Shown here: in pieces, positions 22,645 to 34,000 of the stretch
Numbering within the stretch: the first letter of the stretch is position 1
Layout: every line of letters starts with the position of its first letter
Translations under genes and position numbers: made by a program
Notes under the pieces: generated by a model
Databases searched by the model: none
Seen by the model: the letters and a program-made list of their open reading frames with translations, nothing else
What the model was told of the DNA's origin: nothing
Assembly: GCA_964017185.1 (NCBI GenBank)
Contig: OZ024874.1
Coordinates: 34,944,721-35,008,720, forward strand
DNA from: Rugalucina vietnamica
Taxonomy: Eukaryota > Mollusca > Bivalvia > Lucinida > Lucinidae
DNA: 64,000 bases
Direction: 5' to 3'

Positions 22645-23460
22645 TTACATCTGTACGTTATGCCATTTTGACCCTTCCAGAACACCAAGTACATGACCAA
22701 GATGTCCTGTATGCACTACTGATACGTGTGGCAATTGGTCTACAGTACCAACATGCTCAGCATCAACCTTATGATCTGAATCTGGCACAACATATATCGA
22801 AACATTGGTAGTATCTCTACCAGTGATATGACTTTGGGGTACAACACCACTTTGTGTTTTACTGTCCGTCTGTGCATCTATTTGTCCCTGTCTTCTACTG
22901 ACATTTGACTGTCTATCTGACATCAAAGTTATTGTTCTTGTCTGTGTGACAGTGTTTATTGCAACTGTCTCTTGTGTCAGTGAAGCAACACTTGTTGGCT
23001 CAAGTGATTTCTGTTGTTGTAGAACATTAGGATCAGGACATTCATTTACTTGTTTGTATTTGTCTATGTCCTCCAGTAGTCTGGCTATCCCAAATGATGC
23101 CCTACTGACATCTGAATGTGCTGTACTAGCACTTTCAAGACTTCCTAAGTCTTGACTGTGACGTTCGTCTACGTCATCTTTTGCATTTGGATGCAAACTT
23201 GTTTTTGTAAGTGATTGTTGTTTCTTACTGTCTGACATAACAGGGCTAAGTATGTTCATTGCTCCTTCCGTATCTACTTGTTTTTCTGTAGTCATTGTCT
23301 TTGGTGTACTTGTTGTTCTCATTTCTCTTTGTATTGAAATCCTGCTTTGTTCCTTTCTTTCTCGTATTTGTTTCATAATTTCTTCTCTTTGTTTATCTAA
23401 TTCCTTCCTTTGTCTCTCAAGATACCGCTTTCCTCTTTCTGTCCTATTTTCGTTATCCAT
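22645..23460 (-). CDS. Hypothetical 271-residue protein with N-terminal coiled coil
   Basis: The longest clean frame in the window not clearly belonging to a repeat. It begins MDNENRTERGKRYLERQRK, and residues 1-45 are dense in E, K, R and Q with heptad-like spacing, suggesting a coiled coil or single helix. The rest is rich in S, T, Q and D and looks disordered (TSVASLTQETVAINTVTQT). There is no signal peptide, transmembrane stretch or known domain. Upstream of the ATG, on the minus strand, CACTTACAG could be a splice acceptor, so this may be a last exon. It stops next to a TACAT-rich dispersed repeat and the MITE, so the C-terminus may be repeat-derived. Function unknown. Confidence 0.45.
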   Translation of the reverse strand: MDNENRTERGKRYLERQRKELDKQREEIMKQIRERKEQSRISIQREMRTTSTPKTMTTEKQVDTEGAMNILSPVMSDSKKQQSLTKTSLHPNAKDDVDERHSQDLGSLESASTAHSDVSRASFGIARLLEDIDKYKQVNECPDPNVLQQQKSLEPTSVASLTQETVAINTVTQTRTITLMSDRQSNVSRRQGQIDAQTDSKTQSGVVPQSHITGRDTTNVSIYVVPDSDHKVDAEHVGTVDQLPHVSVVHTGHLGHVLGVLEGSKWHNVQM

Positions 23461-24252
23461 TTTGTTATTCTGTAAGTGTCTATGTATGTATGTTTCAATT
23501 TATAATGCGATCGATTCAAGCTATGTGTTTGGTTTTCTGTAACCCTATGTATGTAGTTACATGGGTTTATGACTAAGCTCGAAAAATATTTTTTCTCCGT
23601 AGCACTTGCAAAACTCGCGCAAAATATTTTACGCTGTACTTCGCAAACAGTGATTTTTTTCACTGTACGATAAATGTACGTTTTCGTTCGCAGTCGTTTA
23701 AAACGGTGAGTTGTTACGAACAACTTAAAGCGTACGCAAAACAAAAGTGTTTTTCGGCTCAAAACAGCGGTATGTTCCGAAAAATAAAGTACGCAAATGT
23801 CGGAAAATAGCTACATTATTTACCAATTACTGTAATTGGTACCACTATGGGGTGTAGCTATGCGCTTTTGCACATTCGCACAAGCATACGGTAACAAAAC
23901 GCAACCTTTCGACGCAAAAATCGGAAAACTATACGAAACGGGACGAACAAAATAAACGGCAAATTCCTCGTTATCGCAAGTATGATCGTAACAAAGCAGC
24001 CTTCGTATTCACAAATAATAAGTCAACATGCAACGTGCTAATGTGCATGTAACTTATTTATTTTACAACCCTTGAAACTTACGACCCTTTCAAAACAATT
24101 TTCTCACAATAGTCCAAGGCTGTACAGTAGCATTAACCAACACAAAATGTACCTGCTTGTATCATGGTCCTTAAATGCAGACCCCAAAAATAAAAAAAAA
24201 GTAAGAAGTGTCAAGCAAAAAGAAAAAAAAAAATGTTTGAAAAAAAAATTGA
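23461..24252. other. Intergenic, low-complexity A-rich tract
   Basis: No gene recognised. It contains GTTTTCGTTCGCAGTCG-type sequence near 23680 and an A-rich stretch at about 24186-24250 that produces spurious lysine-rich or phenylalanine-rich frames. Confidence 0.4.
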
Positions 24253-24343
24253 GTTCGACGGGATTCGAAGAGGAAATCGACCAAATCTTCTTGGTTATCA
24301 CCTGAACAGAAATCCGGCGCCTTAACTACTCGGCCAACGGGAC
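24253..24343 (-). tRNA. tRNA-like pseudogene or SINE head (Leu/Ser type)
   Basis: The minus strand reads GTCCCGTTGGCCGAGTAGTT then AAGGCGCCGGA, a good A-box and D-arm of a long-variable-arm tRNA. About 50 bases later comes CTTCGAATCCCG, a B-box-like T loop. The T stem and acceptor stem do not pair convincingly, and a T-run follows (TTTTTTTT). I read it as a decayed tRNA gene or the head of a SINE rather than a working tRNA. Confidence 0.35.
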
Positions 24344-25006
24344 AGATACTATATCCAGTCGTATATTGAATAAATATTGGCAAAATTTGAATGTCCGCAC
24401 GCAGGGTCCGTTACGCACTATAAACCCGTGAAAATCGAGCGCAAAACGGTGAAGTCAACATTTTCATGCTTTCGGAGCAGATGATCAACGTGGTAAATCG
24501 GCATTTTTCATTTGAAAAATCAAAATTTTCGACCGAAAGAATACGATTTTCACCACGGAAACACTGAAAAACTTATCTGGGTTTACGCAAAGACTATATT
24601 TGAAGCGGCGGGAAAAAAAATCGGACGGAAAATATGAATGTGTAGACCATGAATAGAGCTGGTGGGAATTCGAGGGGATTGGGCTATGGGAGGCGCAAGA
24701 GAGAAGAACCACCCCGGGGAATACAAAGGTCGTTTTGTGAATAACGTTACTATGTCTTCCTACAGTTCTACACTACACTCCTGCTACCTCAGAAATACAT
24801 CTACTCTACGCAGCGCAGAGGTTAGTAAAGCATGATCTTTTGACTTTTATCAAAATTTTCATGAAAAGAATGAGCTTATGAAAAATCTACCCATACACAG
24901 AATACACCACTGACAATCAAAACATTTACATTTTGTATGTAACAATTTATCAAATAGACCGTGTACAGCTTAATTCCGCTTACCGCTCAATGATCTGTTT
25001 CTACAC
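24344..25006. other. Intergenic, no gene seen
   Basis: No coding or repeat signal beyond short A/T runs. One minus-strand frame of 75 codons (24485-24712) has no recognisable motif. Confidence 0.35.
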
Positions 25007-25132
25007 TGAAAGTTTAGCTACATTTTATCAACATACTGACTAGGCCTATAGCTTCTTCAACTCAGACTGAAAGGTTAGCTACATTTTATCAACATACTGA
25101 CTAGGCCTATAGCTTCTTCAACTCAGACTGAA
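25007..25132. repeat. 61-bp tandem duplication
   Basis: TTAGCTACATTTTATCAACA... through ...CAACTCAGACTGAA occurs twice head to tail with a period of 61 bp and almost no difference. Confidence 0.9.
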
Positions 25133-25719
25133 CATTATGATCCAGTTCTACATTTTGTTTGCAGATAAAATACTGTCCAATGTTCATGAGCCCGATCGAC
25201 GAACGGAGCAAGACTATACTAGCTTCATTATATAGTGACGGGTGACAGAGCACACTGATCAGGTCTACAGTACAGGTTCATGATGGATCAAGTCTATACT
25301 ACTATATTCGTATTGTGGCAAACGACGGAGCATGCTGATCAGAGTCACAGTTTCTAATTGGACGGAAAATAACAGTGTTTATAAAATGAAAAATCTACTA
25401 AAGCGAAAAATATGCTGCAAGGTAGACAACTAAAATACACTCACCAAACTGTACATCAATAGCCATTCCAGTTCATACACACAACACAAGACATGCACAT
25501 AAATAATGTACATGACAATGTCAACACAAAAGAGTTCCAACGAAGCAAACACAATCCATGGTCACGAAGTATGTCCAGGAACACATCACTCCACACACGA
25601 TGGAAGTCTGTTTCTGTTTAGGCTGTCATCCTTTGGAATCATGAATCGCGAAAACACAAACTGTCAAATTGGGCCCATTATTATCCACGTGTTCAATGGA
25701 ATTACTATTGTTTACTATC

Positions 25720-25995
25720 GATGGAGATCTCCATTTTGATTGGCGCGCGCATCGTCCCAGGTCACTAGTCACTGACGTCACACCAACAGGAATGCATGCG
25801 TACGAAGCTCACAGCTATACAACATGGCTGTGTCATGAACGAAGGCGTCTCCCGGCGTTTACTGGAATTCGTCTGGCATTCTTGGACACCAACGAGCGTC
25901 GTCTTTATTCACACTGGCCACCATTGTCAACGGGCTGGTTTGGTAGATAGTGATATTTGTTCTACTCTTCCCGTGGATTCGTATAAAGACGAACG
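25720..25995 (+). promoter_or_regulatory. GC-richer island with CCAAT and CRE words, possible promoter or first exon
   Basis: Within AT-rich DNA this stretch is GC-richer. It holds ATTGGCGCGCGC (inverted CCAAT box plus GC) and, 30 bases on, the full cAMP-response element TGACGTCA at about 25773. Downstream a short frame (MNEGVSRRLLEFVWHSW...) runs to CGAACGCCTGTAATTAT, where CT|GTAAT could be a splice donor. No family is recognised, and the promoter call rests only on composition and motifs. Confidence 0.25.
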
Positions 25996-26090
25996 CCTGT
26001 AATTATATGAAATAATATAATTATGAATATTCCAAATATAGCACAGAAAAACGAACTTGTTCAAAAGTATCGTAAATGGCAAATGCAAAG
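25996..26090. repeat. Direct repeat, copy 1 (about 95 bp)
   Basis: CCTGTAATTATATGAAATAA... to ...GTAAATGGCAAATGCAAAG recurs with few changes at 26316-26414. Confidence 0.85.
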
Positions 26091-26315
26091 CACAAAGTAC
26101 ATAAAATGTCATAAAGTGACATATCTGGAATGGATTTAGTCTACCTTGCAGCTAACCTTAAATTGTACAGACATTGGCAATTTACCATGACGCGGCTTAT
26201 TTACAACATAACATCAAATCTTGTTATCATAATCAAATATTACACTTCTTAATGATGAAATGACACTAAAGATGCTGCAGCTTATCAGTTGTAAAAGATG
26301 GCTTAAAACAACATA

Positions 26316-26414
26316 CCTGTAATAATATATGAAATAATATAATTATGAATATTCCAAATATATAACACAGAAAAACGAACTTGTTCAAAAGTATCGTAAA
26401 TGGCAAATGCAAAG
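26316..26414. repeat. Direct repeat, copy 2
   Basis: Second copy of 25996-26090; about 225 bp of unrelated sequence lie between the two. Confidence 0.85.
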
Positions 26415-26694
26415 AACCGTTACATGCGTGAACGCTTGTTAGTATCAAGTATTACATAACAATACCACTAAAACTACCTATCTACCTATACTGGCCAAGA
26501 CTAACTACGCTACCTAAGTATGTAATACCTACTAATTTCCTGTAGTGCCATATACAATTTCCTGTAAAATATCTGGAATTCTGCGCCATAATATAGGACA
26601 TAAAGGGGACGTAAAGGCCAATAAAGGACGATAAATAAACACTAAAATAAATATAGATTTTAGAATTTACTGACCCTATGACATAAGATTTTGA

Positions 26695-26700
26695 GTGCGT
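26695..26700. other. Target-site duplication (left), GTGCGT
   Basis: GTGCGT directly precedes the 17.4-kb palindromic element and is repeated directly after it at 44141-44146. Confidence 0.8.
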
Positions 26701-26780
26701 TGTAGCAACGATAAGTGTCCATCAACGACTTCTGTTCACCATGAACAAAAGTCGTTGCGGCCGCAACGACTTCTGTCCAC
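26701..26780 (+). repeat. Terminal inverted repeat, left
   Basis: Pairs with 44061-44140. It contains the word CAACGACTTCTGTTCACC and the palindrome GTCGTTGCGGCCGCAACGAC; these GTCGTTG/CAACGAC words recur throughout the B satellite. Confidence 0.9.
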
Positions 26781-26909
26781 TAGACAGTAATCGTTGATTT
26801 TTCAACCGTTTCTGTCCATTGTAGACAGAAGTCGTTGCTGTGGTAGATATGATCTGCAGTGTCAACGATAACTGTCCATTTCTGAAAAATCCAGAAACTT
26901 GAGTAAGAT
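26781..26909. other. Left subterminal block
   Basis: Further GACAGAAGTCGTTG and CAACGATAACTGTCCATT words at irregular spacing, then a direct transition into the A satellite. Confidence 0.6.
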
Positions 26910-29900
26910 GCAGTGATTTTGCCTTATATCTTGACACGCAATTAGTATATTTTCATACTTCTTTCAGATTATGAGTATGTATGACATGACCTTTGACCCC
27001 AATAAACTTATAGGTCACTGTGACCTAATTTCACGTTTCAGTGATTTTGCCTTATATCTTGACACTCAATAAGTATATGTTCATACTTCTTTCAGATTAT
27101 GAGTGAGTATGACCAGAGCTTTGACCCCCAATATACTTATAGGTCACTGTGACCTAATTTCACGGTTCAGTGATTTTGCCTTATATCTTGACACTCATTT
27201 AGTATATTTCCATACTTATTTCAGATAATGAGTGAGTATGACCAACCAGAGCTTTGACCCCCAATATACTTATAGGTCACTGTGACCTAATTTCACGGTT
27301 CAGTGATTTTGCCTTATATCTTGACACTGAATTAGTATATTTTCATACTTCTTTCAGATTATGAGTGAGTATGACCTTACCTTTGACCCCAATAAACTTA
27401 TAGGTCACCGTGGCCTAATTTCACGGTTCAGTGATTTTGCTTTATATCTTGACACTGAATTAGTATATTTTCATACTTCTTTCAGATTATGAGTGAGTAT
27501 GACCTTACCTTTGACCCAAATAAACTTATAGGTCACTGTGACCTATTTTCACGGTTCAGTGATTTTGCCTTATATCTTGACACTCAATCAGTATATTTTT
27601 ATACTTCTTTCAGATTATGAGTGAGTATGGCCAGAGCTTTGACCCCTAATATACTTACAGGTCACTGTGACCTAATCTCACGGTTCAGTGATTTTGCCTT
27701 ATATCTTGACACTCAATTAGTATATTTTCATACTTCTTTTAGATTATGAGTATGTATGACCTGAACTTTGACCCCAATAAACTTATAGGTCACTGTGACC
27801 TAATTTCATGGTTCAGTGATTTTGGCTTATATCTTGACACTCAATTAGTATATTTTCATACTTCTTTCAGATTATTAGTATGTATGACCAGACCTTTGAC
27901 ACCCAATACACTTATAGGTCACTGTGACCTAATTTCACGGTTCAGCGATTTTGCCTTATATCTTGACACTGAATTAGTATATTTTCATACTTCTTTCAGA
28001 TTATGAGTGAGTATGACCTTAGCTTTGACCCCAATAAACTTATAGGTCACTGTGACCTAATTTCACGGTTCAGTGATTTTGCCTTATATCTTGACACTCA
28101 ATTAGTATATTTTTATACTTCTTTCAGATTATGAGTGAGTATGACCAGAGCTTTGACCCCCAATATACTTATAGGTCACTGTGACCTACTTTCACGGTTC
28201 AGTGATTTTGCCTTATATCTTGACACTGAATTAGTATATTTTCATACTTCTTTCAGATTATGAGTGAGTATGACCTTAGCTTTGACCCCAATAAACTTAT
28301 AGGTCACTGTGACCTAATTTCACGGTTCAGTGATTTTGCCTTATATCTTGACACTCAATTAGTATATTTTTATACTTCTTTCAGATTATGAGTGAGTATG
28401 ACCAGAGCTTTGACCCCCAATATACTTATAGGTCACTGTGACCTAATTTCACGGTTCAGTGATTTTGCCTTATATCTTGACACTCAATAAGTATATTTTC
28501 ATTATGATACTTCTTTCAGATTATGAGTGAGTATGACCTGACCTTTGACCCCAATTAACTTATAGGTCACTGTGACCTAATTTTACGGTTCAGTGATTTT
28601 GCCTTATATTTTGACTCTCAATTAGTATATTTTCATACTTCTTTCAGATTATGAGTGAGTATTAGCAGAGCTTTGACCCCAATAGACTTATAGGTCACTG
28701 TAACCTAATGTCACGGTTCAGTAATTTTACCTTATGTCTTGACACTCAATTAGTATATTTTCGTACTTCTTTCAGATTATGAGTTAGTATGACTAGACCT
28801 TTGACCCCATTCTACTTATAGGTCAGTGTGACCTAATTTCATGTTTCAGTGATTCTGCCTTACATCTTGACACTCAATTATGATACTTTCATGCTTCCTT
28901 CAGATTATGAGTGAGTATAAACAGACCTTTGACCACAATATACTTATAGGTCACTGTGACCTAATTTCATGGTTCACTGATTTTGCCTTATATCTTTGGT
29001 TTATGAACATAATTCTTTCACACTATGTTTGTGTATGACAAGACCTTTGACCCTAAAGTAGTCCTAGGTCATTGTGACCTGATTACATGGTTCAGTGATT
29101 TTGCATTTTATCTCGGTTTTCTTTTGGTATATGAACATATTTCTTTCACATTATGTTTGCGTATGACAAGACCTTTGAACCTTAAGTATTTCTGGGTCAT
29201 TGTAACCTAATTTCATGCTTCAGTGACTTTACCTTATATCTTGACACTCGGTATATTTTCATACGTCTTTATTATTATGAGTTAGTATGATAAGACCTTT
29301 GACCCTAAAGTACTTATAGGTCAGTGTGAGCTTATTTCACGGTTCAGTGATTTTGCCTTGTATCTCGGCACTTAGTTGGTGTATTAACATACTTGATGTA
29401 CAATATGATTGAGACGTTTAAACCTTCAGTAGTTATAAGTTATAGTTAACTGTCATGGTTGAGTGATTTTGTTCTGTATAACATCAAGGCAAAAAGATGT
29501 ATGAGCATATTGCTTTGGGTTACAGGTCCAGTTTGGCCCTATGCTTGACAAAGGTCAAAGCAGTTGATATTCAGATTATGAGTGAGTATGACCAGACATT
29601 TGGCCCTAAATTACTTATAGGTCACTGTGACCTTTTTTCACGGTTCAGTGATTTTGCCTTGAATCTCGGCACTCAACTGGTATATGATAGAGTACAAGTA
29701 GGCAAAGATCAGGAAAAAAGGCAATCGGAAAAAGATTCCCACTCCAAAAACCGAGGTGGGAAAAAACTAAATTAATAATCAGGTACTTATACGATGAAAA
29801 CATCGTAAGCCAAATGTGCAGCTATACTTCTTTCCTTTCACTATATGTTGGCGTATGACCAGACCTTTGACCTACAAGTAATCCTACGTACCTGTGACTT

Positions 29901-30187
29901 AATTTCATGATTCAGTGATTTTGCCTTATATCACATCACTCAATTAGTATATGGGCATACATCTTTCACAATATGAGTAAGTATGACCCGACATTTGACA
30001 ACAAACTAGTCTTACGTCCCTGTGACCTAATTTCATGGTTAAGTGATTTTGTCTTATATCTTAACACGCTATCAGTAAATTTTCAGACTTCTTTCAGATT
30101 ATGAATAAGTGCTACGAAACCTTTGAACAAAAAGTATGTAAAGGTCACTATAACCTTATTTCATGTTTCAGTAATTCTGATTTTTAT
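26910..30187 (+). repeat. A satellite, left arm (about 128-bp unit, about 25 units)
   Basis: Each unit runs GTGATTTTGCCTTATATCTTG, ACTCAATTAGTATATTTTCA, TACTTCTTTCAGATTATGAG, GAGTATGACC, CTTTGACCCC, TACTTATAGGTCACTGTGAC, CTAATTTCACGGTTCA. Units from 26930 to about 28560 are very alike; those from 28700 to 30187 are increasingly diverged, with an unrelated 130-bp patch near 29690-29820. AGGTCACTGTGACCT, a perfect palindrome, is intact in about 14 units. Short frames such as FDPNKLIGHCDLISRFSDFA are read-through of the repeat. Confidence 0.95.
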
Positions 30188-30530
30188 TTTATACATTACA
30201 GTTAAAACCAGTGTATATCAAAACTTGATAAAATTGGTATTTTCATTGATATGAAATTTCACTGATATCAAATCTCACTGAATTCAAAAGTTACTAGTGA
30301 CTGGTATCAGCCTATATCTTCACTGTAGAGTTTGGATTACTTCTGACGTTTCCATTTACTTGACGTCATTAAATGTGTTTCACTTCAGAAATTCAATCGC
30401 CTATAACTCCGTAAATTATTAACGAAAGCATAAAGTGTGGGTTCTCATTTTCTTCGATAGAAAGTGAGGAACAATGTGGTACCAAAATTTTTTGTGTTTT
30501 CAACAATTTTTGGTTTTTGCATTTTCACCG
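30188..30530 (+). repeat. Dispersed repeat, copy A
   Basis: From TTTATACATTACAGTTAAAACC to GCATTTTCACCG; it matches 49250-49602 in the opposite orientation with moderate divergence. Shared features are the GATATCA-rich start, a TGACGTCA word and CCTATAACTCCG. It interrupts the junction between A and B satellites in the left arm only. Confidence 0.8.
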
Positions 30531-31039
30531 CCTGCCTTGTCTTCTTCTTTGGGTTTAATTCCCTCCTCTATTAGGAGAACCGCCAACGTTGATTGACGTA
30601 GTCGTTGATGTGTTGTCGGGTGTGTTGCCTTAAGGAACTCGTTCAAAAAACCATTAGTTTGATAGCCTGTGTACATGTGCTAGGATTCCCCATAATCATA
30701 TTTACAGTTTGTAGCATTAAAAGTTCATAGCACATAAGAGGAGGTTATTAGTACTATATACACTATATAGGTTCGTCTATTTAGTGTTTCTAACAGGGCA
30801 CTGCGTCTAACATGCAGGGCATAACATAGACTTCTCGCCACTGAGAACAGCTGATCGAGGGTTGACTCATCTTCTGTCCCACACCAGGACAGCAAGTTGT
30901 ACCATATCTTCCCCTTCCCAGGCCCGGGTCGTCGTGTCCATCGTTGACTCCAGCAGTAGCACAACTTGTCGTACAAATGGTTCGCGAACACTCTGTAGTT
31001 CACCACATCACACCTTGTGATTCGGAAAAGGCCCGTGTG
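30531..31039. other. Unique part of the left-arm insertion
   Basis: Not satellite. A minus-strand frame of 93 codons (31006-30725; YDKLCYCWSQRW...) shows no recognised domain. The right arm passes directly from B to A satellite at about 40262, so the whole 30188-31039 block looks like an insertion into the left arm. Confidence 0.5.
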
Positions 31040-34000
31040 TTGTAATCAGGAACTTAAATTGTAAAAGTTTAACGGATTTCATCTATCACAAACTGGTATC
31101 GTTGACAATGTACGACTTCTGTCTGCTGTCAACAGTTATCGTTGAAAACTCTACCGGTTCTGTTCATCATGTACAAAAAACATTAACTTTGTCTCATATT
31201 AGTTCACAAAGAACACGATTACTTGTTTTAAGATAGATTCGTTTATCTAGAACTTTAATAATTATAAGATTGACTGATTTCTATGATTTCATCTGCAGTG
31301 AACAGAAGTCGTTGACAACATAACGACTTCTGTCTGCTATGAACAGTTGTCGTTGAAAGCTCAACCGGTTCTGTCTATCATGTACAAAAACCTTTGAACT
31401 TGTCTCATACTAGTTCCGAAAGCCACGATCAGTTGTTTTAAGAAAGATTTTTGTATCAGGAACTTTAATTGTTATACGATTGATGGATTTATACGATTTC
31501 ATCTGTCGTGAACAGAAGTCGTTGACAACATAACGACTTCTGTCTGATGTGAACACTTGTCGTTGAAAGCTCAACCGGTTCTGTCCATCATGGTCACAAA
31601 ACTTTGAACTTGTCTCATACTAGTTCCGAAATCCACGATTTGTTGTTTTGAGATAGATTTGTGTATCAGGAACTTTAATTGATATTAGATTGACTGACTT
31701 ATATGATTTCATCTTTCGTGAACAGAAGTCGTTCACAACGTAACGACTTCTGTCTGCTGTGAACAGTTGTCGTTGAAAACTCAACTGGTTCTGTCCATCA
31801 TGTACAAAAACTTTAAATTTGTCTCATGCTTGTGCAGAAAGAACACGATTACTTGGTTTAAGATATATTCGTGCATCAAGAATTTTCATCGTTATAAGAT
31901 TGACTGATTTCTATGATTTCATCTGTCGTGAACAGAAGTCGTTGACAACGTAACGACTTCTGTCTGCTGGGAAAAGTTGTCGTTGAAAACTCAACCGGTT
32001 CCGTCCATCATGTGCAAAATCGTTTGATCTTGTCTCATACTAGTTCCTAAAGTCACGATTAGTTGTTTTAAGAAATATTTTTGTATCTGGAAATTTAATT
32101 GTTATACGATTGACGGATTTATATGATTTCATCTGTCGTGAACAGAAGTCGTTGACAACGTAACGACTTCTGTCTGCTGTGAACAGTTGTCGTTGAAAAC
32201 TCAACCGGTTCTGTCCATCATGAACACAAATCTTTAAACATGTCTCATACTAGTTCAGAAAGCCAGGATTTGTTGTTTTTGGATACATTTGTGTATCAGG
32301 AACTTTAATTGTTATTAGATTGACTTACTTATGTGATTTCATCTTTCGTGAACAGAAGTCGTTGACAACGTAACGACTTCTGTCTGCTGTGAACTGTTGT
32401 CGTTGATAACTCAACCGGTTCTGTCCATCATGTACACAAACCTTTGAACTTGTCTCATACTAGTTCAGAAAGCCACGATTAGATGTTTTAGGATAGATTT
32501 GTGTATCAGGAACTTTAATTGATATTAGATTGACTGACTTATATGATCTCATCTTTCGTGAACAGAAGCCGTTGACAACGTAACGACTCCTGTCTGCTGT
32601 GAACAGTTGTCGTTGAAAACTCAACCGGTTCTGTCCATCATGTACAAAAAACCTAAAATTTGTCTCATGCTTGTTCAGAAAGAACACGATTACTTGGTTT
32701 AAGATAATTTCGTGTATCAAGAATTTTCATCGTTATAAGATTGACTGATTTCTATTATTTCATCTGTCGTGAACAGAAGTCATTGACAACGTAACGACTT
32801 CTGTCTGCTGTGAACAGTTGCCGTTGAAAACTCAACTGGTTCTGTCCATCATTTACAAAAACCTTTGAACTTGTCTCTTACTAATTCCGAAAGGCACGAT
32901 TAGTTGTTATAAGATAGATTTATGTATCAGGAACTTAAATTGTTATACGATTGAAGGATTTATATGATTTTTGTATCAGGATTTTTAATTGTTATTAGAT
33001 TGGCTGACTTATATGATTTCACCTGTCGTGAACAGAAGTCGTTGACAACGTAACGACTTCTGTCTGTTGTGAATAGTTGTCGTTGAAAACTCAACCGGTT
33101 CTGTCCATCATGTACAAAAACCTTTGAACTTGTCTCATACTAGGTTAGAAAGCCACGATTAGTTGTTTTAAGATAGATTTGTGTATCAGAAACTTTAAAT
33201 GATATTAGATTGACTTACTTATGTGATTTCATCTTTCGTGAACAGAAGTCGTTGACAACGTAACGACTTCTGTCTGCTGTGAACAGTTGTCGTTGAAAAC
33301 TCAACCGGTTCTGTCCATCATGAACACAAATCTTTAAACATGTCTCATACTAGTTCAGAAAGCCACGATTTGTTGTTTTTGGATACATTTGTGTATCAGG
33401 AACTTTAATTGTTATTAGATTGACTTACTTAAGTGATTTCATCTTTCGTGAACAGAAGTCGTTGACAAGGTAACGACTTCTGTCTGCTGTGAACTGTTGT
33501 CGTTGATAACTCAACCGGTTCTGTCCATCATGTACACAAACCTTTGAACTTGTCTCATACTAGTTCAGAAAGCCAAGATTAGATGTTTTAGGATAGATTT
33601 GTGTATCAGGAACTTTAATTGATATTAGATTGACTGACTTATATGATCTCATCTTTCGTGAACAGAAGTCGTTGACAACGTAACGACTTCTGTCTGCTGT
33701 GAACAGTTGTCGTTGAAAACTCAACCGGTTCTGTCCATCATGTACAAAAAACTTATAATTTGTCTCATGCTTGTTCAGAAAGAACACGATTACTTGGTTT
33801 AAGATATTTTCGTGTATCAAGAATTTTCATCGTTATAAGATTCACTGATTTCTATGATTTCATCTGTCGTGAACAGAAGTCGTTGACAACGTAACGACTT
33901 CTGTCTGCTGTGAACAGTTGCCGTTGAAAACTCAACTGGTTCTGTCCATCATTAACAAAAACCTTTGAACTTGTCTCTTACTAATTCCGAAAGGCACGAT

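Noticed and set aside
24253..24343. Functional tRNA gene
   Set aside because: A-box and T-loop words are present, but the acceptor and T stems do not pair; kept only as a tRNA-like relic.
27746..29775. Frames such as FDPNKLIGHCDLISRFSDFA
   Set aside because: They track the 128-bp A unit; the period is not a multiple of three over long stretches and stops intervene.
30725..31006. 93-codon minus-strand frame as a gene
   Set aside because: No domain, no clear start context, and it lies in an insertion inside a satellite element.
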